Shown one piece after another: positions 1-7,744 of a DNA stretch of 8,417 nucleotides. How positions within the stretch are numbered: position 1 is the stretch's first letter; each line of letters starts with the position of its first letter. The notes under the pieces are model-generated. The model had not been told where the DNA came from. It searched no databases and was given only the letters and a program-made list of their open reading frames with translations. The stretch spans positions 1 to 8,417 of the forward strand of contig JALNYB010000057.1 of the NCBI GenBank assembly GCA_023230065.1, given 5' to 3'. This DNA is from Candidatus Methanomethylophilaceae archaeon (GTDB taxonomy: Archaea; Thermoplasmatota; Thermoplasmata; Methanomassiliicoccales; Methanomethylophilaceae). The translations under genes and the position numbers were made by a program.

Positions 1-1677
1 ATGAAACTTGCATATGAAAAAATAACTTCAAAACTTGTCAATGAGATCATCTACGCTGTTAACAATGTTTCCGATCTGCATCACAACGAGCAGATACCAG
101 ATGAGGAGAAAAAAGGAGTACTGCTTGTGGATTGTAAGAAATCCGTTTTTATCGATAGACCTTTTGTTATTTTTGTAGGTATAGGTCCAGAGTGGTCATC
201 TTCAGTTATTGGAAAGGAGTATATTGACAGAGAGAACGAAGCTGAACATAATATGATCAAGTTTACTGTTTTGCTTCAACAGGGTACTGCAAAGGTCTAT
301 GCAGTCAATTCGATGAGATCCGGAAAAGAGTCTAAGCCATGTTCTATCTTCGAACAGATATACGAAAGTAGAACGGATACGGAGATATTGGGTTTCAAGG
401 ACGTATGTAAGCATATTGTAAAAGGTCCTTGGTATGTGACAGAGGAAAAGAGGATAACGTTCAAGGGAGAGGAATTCGTGGATAGCGAACCGGTTTATGA
501 TTGGAAGTTTTCAAAATCCACTTACAACAATTATCGCGTATGTCCTAGAGCATTCATGTTCAGTGATATTCTTCCTTTCATAGATTCCGAGAATACGGTT
601 TTTGGAAGTATCATACACGAGTTTGCAGAATTTTATCTATGTTATCCAGAATTGGTGGCTGAAAAAGGCATTGAACATTATATCGATGTTCTTCAGGACA
701 GATACTCAGGAATATCGTGCGCACAGATGAGAGATGTTGATAACAGTAGTATAAGGATATGTATGAACAACATCATAAAATTCTTGGATTCATTGAATAT
801 CAGGGATGTTCCCTTAGATAGAGAATGTTCTAAGAGAAAATATCCGAATATGTTCATGGTTGCTGAGAATTGTGAAAAATACAGCAGTATGACAGAGGCC
901 CAGTTCATTTCAAAAAAAGATCCGTTGATTGGTAATTATGATCTTATTATAGGGAATCACATCATTGATTATAAGACTGGAAAAGCAAAAAGGTCTGCTG
1001 ATGTGATCAAGCTGATGAATAAGGATATAAAGCAAAATTATGTAGAATATCAGCCGATCATCTATCTTTCATTACTAAGAGACAGCGGAGCTGTTATTCC
1101 TGGTACGTTCAGTTTGTTCTATGCTGCAGGGCAAGGTATGAGGTCAGTTACGGACAATGATTTCAGCGTAAAGGAGAATGTTCGTAATATCGTTCTTCTA
1201 AATGAGACATCGGAACAATTCATATGTCGTTCGGATTCTCCGATAAGAGCAGTATTCGCGGACATAAAATCATATTCGAAGATAGCAGAAAACTGGAGCG
1301 TCTTTGTTGGTATGGTCTCGGAATATGGATGGAATAATGGTTCGGAATGGGATGCTAACGAGTGTCTGATAACAGGAATCATGGGTCGTCTGGATCTAAA
1401 AGATAATATTACTAATCGTAAAATGGTCACGGGTGCATTGAAAAAATTGAATAAACTCGTCGGCATAGGTATTTATGATATAAAGGGAGAGGTCGAAATT
1501 CCATTGGATACATTGGACAGTTTTCATATCGATGTATCGAAAGCTCATAGGAATGCGTCTGAGCAGATTAATACGTTCTTCCCCCCAGAGCCATTAGGCG
1601 ATTGTGCGCGTTGCAATTATTTCAAGGCGTGCACATTGGATAAGATAACCATCGATGAAGGTGATCACGATGAGTGA
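1..1677 (+). CDS. AddB-like PD-(D/E)XK nuclease subunit with Fe-S cysteine signature (probably 5'-partial)
   Basis: Likely the nuclease subunit of a two-part helicase-nuclease acting on DNA ends. Residues about 39-120 (VLLVDCKKSV, then FVGIGPEWS and an LLQQG segment) resemble the degenerate C-terminal helicase region of AddB-like proteins, as I recall them from haloarchaea. The RecB/Cas4-type nuclease follows: CPRAF at 181-185, G202 and H206 (motif I, GSIIHEF), D314 (GNYDLI), D323-Y-K325 (catalytic DxK) and Q351/Y355 (YQPIIYL). C535, C538 and C544 (C-x2-C-x5-C) with C181 match the 4Fe-4S staple of AddB, Cas4 and Dna2. The visible part is 558 residues, whereas related AddB-like proteins are roughly 900-1150. 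Family similarity runs almost to residue 1, so the Met at base 1 is probably internal and the gene begins outside the window. No ribosome binding site can be seen. It overlaps the helicase gene by 8 bases. The nuclease fold is near certain; the AddB role is inferred. Confidence 0.88.
   Translation: MKLAYEKITSKLVNEIIYAVNNVSDLHHNEQIPDEEKKGVLLVDCKKSVFIDRPFVIFVGIGPEWSSSVIGKEYIDRENEAEHNMIKFTVLLQQGTAKVYAVNSMRSGKESKPCSIFEQIYESRTDTEILGFKDVCKHIVKGPWYVTEEKRITFKGEEFVDSEPVYDWKFSKSTYNNYRVCPRAFMFSDILPFIDSENTVFGSIIHEFAEFYLCYPELVAEKGIEHYIDVLQDRYSGISCAQMRDVDNSSIRICMNNIIKFLDSLNIRDVPLDRECSKRKYPNMFMVAENCEKYSSMTEAQFISKKDPLIGNYDLIIGNHIIDYKTGKAKRSADVIKLMNKDIKQNYVEYQPIIYLSLLRDSGAVIPGTFSLFYAAGQGMRSVTDNDFSVKENVRNIVLLNETSEQFICRSDSPIRAVFADIKSYSKIAENWSVFVGMVSEYGWNNGSEWDANECLITGIMGRLDLKDNITNRKMVTGALKKLNKLVGIGIYDIKGEVEIPLDTLDSFHIDVSKAHRNASEQINTFFPPEPLGDCARCNYFKACTLDKITIDEGDHDE
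1659..1666 (+). promoter_or_regulatory. Shine-Dalgarno site fixing the helicase start
   Basis: AGGTGATC is an eight-base match to the complement of the conserved 16S rRNA 3' end (GGAGGTGATC). It lies three bases before ATG 1670, inside the last codons of the preceding nuclease gene. It supports ATG 1670 over the in-frame ATG at 1655, which would put the site inside the coding region. The ATGAGTGA overlap means ribosomes finishing gene 1 can reinitiate on gene 2. Confidence 0.75.
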
Positions 1678-4567
1678 ACTGAATCCTTCTCAGAAAAGGA
1701 TAGCAGAGCAGACCGAAGGCATGATATTAGTGGATGCCGGACCTGGAACGGGAAAGACTCACACAATTGTAGATCGTTATATCAATATCATATCAAAAGA
1801 TAATGTGAGTTCAAAAGATGTCATTTTGCTTACATTTACAAAGAATTCAGCTGCGGAGATGGAAGAAAGGATCAAAGGAAAATTGGCAGGAACAGAATAT
1901 GCTTCTGAAGCAAAATTCCTGCAGACGAGCACCTTCGATTCATTCTGTTATTCTGTTGTTATGGAATCTCCGGAAAGCATCAGTAGATTCTTCGGAATCA
2001 AGGAAAAATTGACTAGGGGAGCACGTCTTATCGAGAATGATACGTTGAATCAGAGTTATTTTTCTGATTTCATGGATAGATTCCTTGCGGATTACGGCGA
2101 TGATTATGGAGATCAAGCAATACTTGCAAGTCAGATGATAAATGAAGTGTACGGTATGATCAACCGTTTGATGTCCAGAGGTGTCGTTCCATTGAGCAGA
2201 GGATGGTTCGGTGGTAATGAAGGGGCTATAATCAAAGGAGACGTAGAATGCGTATTCGATAAGCTTCAGGATATGAATAAGGTCAAAGAGAAGGATAAAT
2301 ATGTTCTAGCATCGGATATTTCCAAGCTCAGTCCAGAGGATTATGCTAATTTTAATCATGAGATCGATCCAGAATCGCTCATTTCCGAGGATATTCTCAG
2401 AGAAGCAGCAGAAGACGATCGTTCTGATCTTCTGAATATGATCCATGATGTTTATTATGAATACATCAGAAGATCTGTAAATGATAATAGATTAACATTC
2501 GGCCTCGTTTCATCATTCGCTTTTGTCGTTCTTTATAGCGATCATAAGACAAGGGAAAGAATGGCTTGCAGATATATGATGATCGATGAATTCCAGGATA
2601 CCAATGGAAATCAGTTAATGATCGCTTTGATGCTTTTGAAAGAACCAAATCTATGTGTAGTTGGTGATTGGAAACAGGGAATCTACGGATTTAGATATGT
2701 TTCGACAGATAATATTCTCTATTTCGAGAAGAGGGCTAATGAGATGCTCAACATCCTGAATGATGACCGTGAACGGGTTCCGTTCAAAATACCAGAAGTA
2801 AAAGGATTGTCGTTGGATACGAATTATCGCAGTTCGCAGTTGATAATAGATGCCGCATATTCTGGATTGTATATCCCAGCGACAAGCAATGAAAAACTGG
2901 ATGTCGCACAGTTGAATAAGGATATTACATCGATAAAAGCAGGAAGGACAGACATCGGAGAGGATACTGCAATCGAATTCGCAGCTGCGGACAGTATGGA
3001 TGACGAGGTTCAGGAAGTACTTTTCAGAATAGATAATTATGTGAATAGCGGAAAATACATAATTCATGATAATGGTTGTACTAGACAGCCCGATTTTGAT
3101 GATATTGCTGTACTTTGCAGAAGCACGAATATGTGTCGTGCTATAAATGAGGCTGCAGCGAATGCAGGAATCCCCGTGTTCCTTCAGGGCGATGTCGAGA
3201 TCATGAGTTCAAGAGAAGGAAAACTTGCGCTTGCATGGTTGAAGTATGTGAATAATAGGAATGATCTATGGGGATTGGGAGCCATTCTTGCAGACCTCAA
3301 ATATCCGTTGTCAGAGATACGTGTTATGACAACAGGGGAATACGACAGAAGAAAGCCGATTCCGGAAGAGATCGAGGAGATGAGGATATCGTTGATCAAG
3401 AAGAAACGCAGAATAACAGATCTGATAACATCGATATTCTCATATTATGATCTCAATAATGACATCACTCAAACAATAATCTCTGTTATTTCATCATCTC
3501 ATAGAAATTCTTTACTCACAATCTCAGATGTGATCAGAATGATAGAGACCGATATCGATAAAAATACAAGTTATTCGGTAGATGGTCTTTTGGATAGAAA
3601 AGCGGTCGTTATTCAGACAGCCCACAAGTCTAAAGGCCTCGAATACCCAATAGTCATTCTAGCTGGTGTGGAATCGAGCGTATTTCCGCATACAAAACAG
3701 GATGGGTATAGTTATTTTTTCAGCGATCTTACTGGTATTAGATGTAGAAAAGAGATATGTCGTTTCGGTACCAATTATATGAAATTGACGAATTCTTGGA
3801 AGACGGAATTGGTAAAGAAGACTGTTGATGTGGATCATAGTGAGGAAAGGCGTGTTTTGTTTGTTGCTCTTTCGAGAGCAAAACAATATATCACCGTAAC
3901 GGCGGGACCAAAAGGCTCGTCATTTTTCAAGACGTTGAGTAATAATCACAATATAAGATGTATTGGAAAGGGAAAGAGAATTTCTATACACAAGAAAGAA
4001 TCTTCCTCATCCATTCCTCGTCCTTTAATAGATAAATTCGAGAAGAGGAGAACCAATATCGGAGTTCACGACATCCTCAGGTTCAATGAGGATGCCGCAC
4101 CCGAGGAAGGTTGTGACGAAATATGCGGAAAAGGTATGGAATATGGAACAATGATCCATGACATTGCATATTCTATGGCGTTAAAGCAAGATATCGAAGA
4201 TAGTTACCCTGAGATATCTGCGATCAAAAAAGTATTGGAAACTGTTTCAGATGCAGATCTGCTGTATCCTGAGAAAGAATGTTCCCTTCCTTTCAATGAA
4301 TATAATGCAACTCTTAGAGGAGTAATCGATCTTCTTGCGGTATATCCTGATCATGTTGTCATTCATGACTATAAAACAGATGTTGAGAAGACATACGAGG
4401 ATGAATACAAGGTTCAATTAAGCATTTACGCTCATGCAGCATCGGAATTTTATAAACTTCCAGCAAAGTGCGTAATAGATTATCTATCCAGGGGAGAGAC
4501 GATGGAGTTCGATCCTATCGACAAAAGTGTCATTGCCCAGAGAGTAAAAGAATATACCGATTTATAA
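1670..4567 (+). CDS. UvrD/AddA-like superfamily 1A helicase with C-terminal RecB-type nuclease
   Basis: ATP-driven 3'-5' DNA helicase fused to a nuclease, 965 residues. Helicase motifs run in order: Q motif LNPSQ (4-8), Walker A AGPGTGKT (23-30), Ia LTFTKNSAAEM (about 54-64), II DEFQD (306-310), III GDWKQGIYGFR (332-342), IV TNYRSS (384-389), V TAHKSKGLEY (650-659), and VI VLFVALSRAK with arginine finger R736. The C-terminal PD-(D/E)XK domain has GTMIH (826-830, H830), D887 (RGVIDLL), D900-Y-K902 and Q916/Y920 (QLSIY). All catalytic residues look intact, so both activities are expected. The domain order is that of AddA/RecB; the length is shorter than bacterial AddA (about 1200). ATG 1670 is chosen for its strong ribosome binding site. 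The 8-base overlap with the AddB-like gene, and the B-then-A order, suggest a heterodimer that resects double-strand breaks or degrades linear DNA. The helicase-nuclease call is firm; AddAB-type function is inferred. Confidence 0.95.
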   Translation: MSELNPSQKRIAEQTEGMILVDAGPGTGKTHTIVDRYINIISKDNVSSKDVILLTFTKNSAAEMEERIKGKLAGTEYASEAKFLQTSTFDSFCYSVVMESPESISRFFGIKEKLTRGARLIENDTLNQSYFSDFMDRFLADYGDDYGDQAILASQMINEVYGMINRLMSRGVVPLSRGWFGGNEGAIIKGDVECVFDKLQDMNKVKEKDKYVLASDISKLSPEDYANFNHEIDPESLISEDILREAAEDDRSDLLNMIHDVYYEYIRRSVNDNRLTFGLVSSFAFVVLYSDHKTRERMACRYMMIDEFQDTNGNQLMIALMLLKEPNLCVVGDWKQGIYGFRYVSTDNILYFEKRANEMLNILNDDRERVPFKIPEVKGLSLDTNYRSSQLIIDAAYSGLYIPATSNEKLDVAQLNKDITSIKAGRTDIGEDTAIEFAAADSMDDEVQEVLFRIDNYVNSGKYIIHDNGCTRQPDFDDIAVLCRSTNMCRAINEAAANAGIPVFLQGDVEIMSSREGKLALAWLKYVNNRNDLWGLGAILADLKYPLSEIRVMTTGEYDRRKPIPEEIEEMRISLIKKKRRITDLITSIFSYYDLNNDITQTIISVISSSHRNSLLTISDVIRMIETDIDKNTSYSVDGLLDRKAVVIQTAHKSKGLEYPIVILAGVESSVFPHTKQDGYSYFFSDLTGIRCRKEICRFGTNYMKLTNSWKTELVKKTVDVDHSEERRVLFVALSRAKQYITVTAGPKGSSFFKTLSNNHNIRCIGKGKRISIHKKESSSSIPRPLIDKFEKRRTNIGVHDILRFNEDAAPEEGCDEICGKGMEYGTMIHDIAYSMALKQDIEDSYPEISAIKKVLETVSDADLLYPEKECSLPFNEYNATLRGVIDLLAVYPDHVVIHDYKTDVEKTYEDEYKVQLSIYAHAASEFYKLPAKCVIDYLSRGETMEFDPIDKSVIAQRVKEYTDL

Positions 4568-4575
4568 GAGGAGAG
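4568..4575 (+). promoter_or_regulatory. Purine-rich ribosome binding site before the P-type ATPase
   Basis: GAGGAGAG follows directly after the helicase stop codon and lies 12 bases before ATG 4588. The spacing is rather long, but no closer candidate exists. The reading frame is open upstream to 4468 inside the helicase gene, but family N-termini begin near MELKGLTDQE, so ATG 4588 is preferred. No promoter fits in the 20-base gap, so the ATPase probably shares the operon transcript. Confidence 0.5.
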
Positions 4576-4587
4576 CATTTCATAATC

Positions 4588-7143
4588 ATGGAACTCAAAG
4601 GCCTTACGGATCAGGAAGTGAAGGAAAGGGTATCTTCTGGTATGGTTAATTCCTTTGAGTCTCCAGTAAGCAGAAGTTATGCAGATATAATTATCAAGAA
4701 TGTCTGCACGATGTTCAATTTGATATTGTTTATATTGGGAGCTGCTCTTCTTTATTTCAATGAACCAATAAATGCTTTGGCGGCAACAGGCGTTATTTTA
4801 GTAAATGTCTTGATAGCAACCATTCAAGAGATAAAAGCCAAGAGAAGACTGGATAAAATCGCGCTTCTCCTCAGACCGACTGTAAAGATCATCAGGAATG
4901 GCGTGGAGGTCGAAATAGATCCATCAAAAGTGGTCATGGATGATGTCATTCATATGTCGGTTGGGGATCAGGCACAGGTAGATGGAGAACTCCTGGATGA
5001 AAGGTCTTTGGAAATGGATGAATCCCCACTTACTGGCGAGTCCAGTACAAGGAAGAAACATGTTGGAGACATGATATATTCCGGAACATTCTGTATCATA
5101 GGTGATGCTTATTTCAAAGTAACAGCGCTTGGAGAAGATACGTTTGCCACAAAGATGCTGGCAAACGCAAAGAAATTCACAAAGAAGAAAACGTCACTTC
5201 AGATAGAGACAACAACAGTTACAGAGATGCTGATGATCATTGCATTCATCTATCTCGCAATAATGGTGATCATCAATCTTGTGAGTCATAATGATGTTGT
5301 AGAAGCATTGAAACAGTCAGTCATCATATTGGATATCGTTCCTATTGCACTTTTCTTGCTTATTACAATCACATATATGATCGCCGCCGTTCGTATGGCA
5401 GATAGCGGCATACTCCTTCAGAATTCTAATTCTGTGGAATCTATGAGTCATGTTGATACAGTTTGTATGGATAAGACCGGCACAATCACCACGAACAATC
5501 TCGTTTACGATGATATTGAGACTTTAATCGACAGAGAAGAAGCGATAGACATTGTTCGTCTATTCGTCACATCCACAGGAAGCAGTAATCGTACGGTTAA
5601 GGCAATCATCAAAGAGTTAGGGGAGAAGCCATCGGAACTCATAGAAGAGATACAATTTTCCTCAGACAGAAAATATAGTGCTGTAAAGGTGAATTCAGAC
5701 AACAAGGTCCACACCATTTTCATGGGAGCATGGTCCGTTCTCATGAATAAAATGAATACCGATGTTGATCTTTCATCAAAGATTTCTGAACAGTCAAAGA
5801 AAGGGCTTAGAACAGTTCTCATATGCAGGGGTGCAGACGATGTCAATTTATACAATGGCGATGAGCCAGTTGTTCCTGAATTGGTGCCTATTGCAATAAT
5901 CTCGATAAGAGATGAAGTAAGATCGGACTGCAAGCAGATAATAGATGAATTTATAAACAATGGAATGGACCTCAAGGTAATTTCAGGTGATGATCCTGAG
6001 ACGGTTGATGCACTGTTCACATTAGCCGATATCAAGGGAACAAGGAATATCATTTCAGGTGAGACCTTGGATGCTCTTTCTCCAGATATGAAGGAGAAGA
6101 CCATACTCGAGACTAATATTTTCGGCCGTATGAAACCAGATCAGAAGGAAATGGTTATTGAAACTCTGAAGAAGAACGGAAGATACGTCACGATGGTGGG
6201 CGATGGTGTCAATGATGTTCGTTCACTGAAGATGGCAAATGTAGGTGTCGCCCTTCAAAGTGGAAGCGGAGCCGCCAGAGGAGTTGCGGACATGGTTCTT
6301 GTGGATGACAATTTTTCAGCGCTTCCAAAAGCTATCGTAGAAGGTAAGAGAACAGTTACAGGAATGCGTGATATTCTCAAATTATATCTTACAAGGAATT
6401 TTGTGCTTGCGATAATAGTAGGGATTTTGTTAATCGTATTCAATAGGATGCCGATGCTTCCTATTCAGAATACTTATTATGCTCTAATAACGGTTTCATT
6501 TGCAGCATTCCTTATGGCCATCTGGGCCAAACCTTCTGATAATAAGGATTTGATCCTGCCGACGGTATTAAGATATTCTATACCGATGGCCGTACTTATT
6601 GCAGTATTCGCACTTGCCACGTATTTGTTGTTCAACAGTATGGATATGAATGTGTTTGAAGAAGCTCTTCAACAAACATTCAATGCGTCAGGTTATTCGT
6701 CGTGGGATGAATTCATGAAACATATGGGTCTGACAGATGCTGGAAATTCGGAGATCGTTGCAAGGAATGCAATGCTGATATTCCTTGTTCTTTCAGGAAT
6801 ATCTCAGATCTTCATCTTGTATCCTTTGGCCAAGTTCTATTCACCTGACAGGAAGATCTGTAAGGATCTCAAGCCGTCAATATTGGCTTTGCTGCTCTTT
6901 GGAGTTGTCATCTTAATGTACAATGTACCTCAGGTGATGATAGGTCTCACATCGTTGATGTATTTCCCGATAGATCGCATACTGTTGATAATAGGAATAG
7001 TTATTCTTTGGTTTTTATGCGCGATTGTAGTACTGAGGAGTAGAAAGATCACGAAGCTTACAGATGTTACAGAAAAGATGTATGATAAGAAACTTCACAC
7101 AGAGTTCGCGAAGAGCGAAAAGGATGATCAGAGTGGCAAGTAA
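4588..7143 (+). CDS. Cation-translocating P-type ATPase, CtpE-like
   Basis: An 851-residue membrane pump that couples ATP hydrolysis to ion transport through an aspartyl-phosphate. The N-terminus (GLTDQEVKERV, then SRSYADI) is typical of the CtpE-like branch. The actuator loop has DESPLTGES (144-152, TGES at 149-152). The phosphorylation site is D295 in DKTGTIT. The nucleotide-binding domain has FSSDRK (357-362), and the hinge is GDGVND (538-543). About ten helices are visible: M1 44-57, M2 62-80, M3 214-232, M4 246-270, M5 604-619, M6 629-647, M7 664-682, M8 728-748, M9 764-783 and M10 797-816. All catalytic motifs are intact. The M4 motif is P252-I-A-L, not PEGL, and M6 lacks the N-x-x-T-D pattern of calcium pumps. 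CtpE itself is linked to calcium uptake, but these changes make the cargo here unclear. No heavy-metal-binding domain or CPC motif is present, arguing against a copper or zinc pump. It starts 20 bases after the helicase gene. Confidence 0.93.
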   Translation: MELKGLTDQEVKERVSSGMVNSFESPVSRSYADIIIKNVCTMFNLILFILGAALLYFNEPINALAATGVILVNVLIATIQEIKAKRRLDKIALLLRPTVKIIRNGVEVEIDPSKVVMDDVIHMSVGDQAQVDGELLDERSLEMDESPLTGESSTRKKHVGDMIYSGTFCIIGDAYFKVTALGEDTFATKMLANAKKFTKKKTSLQIETTTVTEMLMIIAFIYLAIMVIINLVSHNDVVEALKQSVIILDIVPIALFLLITITYMIAAVRMADSGILLQNSNSVESMSHVDTVCMDKTGTITTNNLVYDDIETLIDREEAIDIVRLFVTSTGSSNRTVKAIIKELGEKPSELIEEIQFSSDRKYSAVKVNSDNKVHTIFMGAWSVLMNKMNTDVDLSSKISEQSKKGLRTVLICRGADDVNLYNGDEPVVPELVPIAIISIRDEVRSDCKQIIDEFINNGMDLKVISGDDPETVDALFTLADIKGTRNIISGETLDALSPDMKEKTILETNIFGRMKPDQKEMVIETLKKNGRYVTMVGDGVNDVRSLKMANVGVALQSGSGAARGVADMVLVDDNFSALPKAIVEGKRTVTGMRDILKLYLTRNFVLAIIVGILLIVFNRMPMLPIQNTYYALITVSFAAFLMAIWAKPSDNKDLILPTVLRYSIPMAVLIAVFALATYLLFNSMDMNVFEEALQQTFNASGYSSWDEFMKHMGLTDAGNSEIVARNAMLIFLVLSGISQIFILYPLAKFYSPDRKICKDLKPSILALLLFGVVILMYNVPQVMIGLTSLMYFPIDRILLIIGIVILWFLCAIVVLRSRKITKLTDVTEKMYDKKLHTEFAKSEKDDQSGK

Positions 7144-7742
7144 TTGCTATCGTTGTAAAGTTCTATCATCAGATGTGATGCCATTCTTGCATCGGATAAT
7201 GCGCGATGATCCTGTTTTCCATGAATGTTGGCAGGGTCTTTGCCATCTAAAATCTTGCTGTATGCATAGTCAAGTTTTGGATATTTGAATTGTCCATAGT
7301 ATATGCTGGGAAGTTTGCAAACCATTGTTGCAGCTTTCATTATATCTCTGCATTCTGTGAAGACATTTTTAAGATTCCATGGATCTCTGTATAGGAATTT
7401 GTTAAGATCGTATTCTGTGTTATAGGTTGTCAGATATTTTCCTCTGAGAAGTTTTTCGACCTCGTCTCTTATGGTATCGAACGGACGTCCGTATGATACT
7501 TGATCAATCGTGAGGTCCGTATTTTGGAATATCCATGCATTTTTACGACATTCATTCCATTTTTTTATGTCATGGCCGACAATCTCTGAATATGCATCAT
7601 CAACTGTACCTTTTTCCAGGTCTACTTTACATATACCGACATCTACGACGACATCAATAGGAGCACCGTCGAGGCCAGTGGTCTCAGTATCTAGGATGTA
7701 TATCTCGGTCGGAGATTTAGAAAAATCGTCTAAAGTCTTCAT
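7128..7742 (-). CDS. DnaQ-like DEDDh 3'-5' exonuclease
   Basis: A 204-residue single-domain nuclease of the DnaQ/RNase T fold, expected to remove nucleotides from 3' ends with two metal ions. Exo I is DTETTGL with D18 and E20. Exo II is TYNTEYDLNKF with D112. Exo III is HRALSDA with H179 and D184, which places it in the DEDDh class. All five catalytic residues are present. There is no polymerase, helicase or BRCT domain attached, so it is a stand-alone exonuclease; whether the substrate is DNA or RNA cannot be read from the sequence. The ATG overlaps the stop of the upstream surface-protein gene by one base (TAATG), with a weak AGAGAG purine run at 7751-7756 eight bases before the start, so translation is probably coupled. 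Its 3' end overlaps the oppositely oriented ATPase gene by 16 bases. The catalytic family is sure; the cellular role is unknown. Confidence 0.92.
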   Translation of the reverse strand: MKTLDDFSKSPTEIYILDTETTGLDGAPIDVVVDVGICKVDLEKGTVDDAYSEIVGHDIKKWNECRKNAWIFQNTDLTIDQVSYGRPFDTIRDEVEKLLRGKYLTTYNTEYDLNKFLYRDPWNLKNVFTECRDIMKAATMVCKLPSIYYGQFKYPKLDYAYSKILDGKDPANIHGKQDHRALSDARMASHLMIELYNDSNYLPL

Positions 7743-7744
7743 TA
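7740..7744 (-). other. TAATG stop-start junction of the minus-strand gene pair
   Basis: On the minus strand the stop TAA (7744-7742) of the membrane-protein gene shares its last A with the ATG (7742-7740) of the exonuclease gene. Such a one-base overlap usually means one messenger and translational coupling. No separate promoter for the exonuclease is evident. Confidence 0.85.

Noticed and set aside
1..1677. Gene 1 as a CRISPR-associated Cas4
   Set aside because: The fold and cysteines are Cas4-like, but it is far longer than Cas4 (about 200 residues), has an AddB-like region before the nuclease, is coupled to a helicase, and no cas gene or repeat array is in the window.
4112..4126. A second iron-sulfur cluster in the helicase nuclease domain from C815 and C819
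   Set aside because: The C-x3-C pair precedes the nuclease, but the closing C-x2-C-x5-C group is missing, so the AddB/Cas4 pattern is not met.
4468..4587. Upstream in-frame extension of the ATPase from ATG 4468, adding 40 residues
   Set aside because: It lies almost wholly inside the helicase gene in another frame, the added residues look like frame-shifted coding (Arg/Ser/Cys-rich), and the family N-terminus starts at 4588.
5505..6104. A 199-codon open frame on the minus strand inside the ATPase
   Set aside because: It is antisense to well-conserved P-type ATPase sequence; its protein shows no domain, has a shadow-like Ser/Leu/Ile composition and no promoter or ribosome site was seen.
7064..7288. 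Short plus-strand open frame spanning the ATPase end and exonuclease
   Set aside because: It is out of frame with the ATPase end and antisense to the conserved Exo III region of the exonuclease, with no ribosome site.
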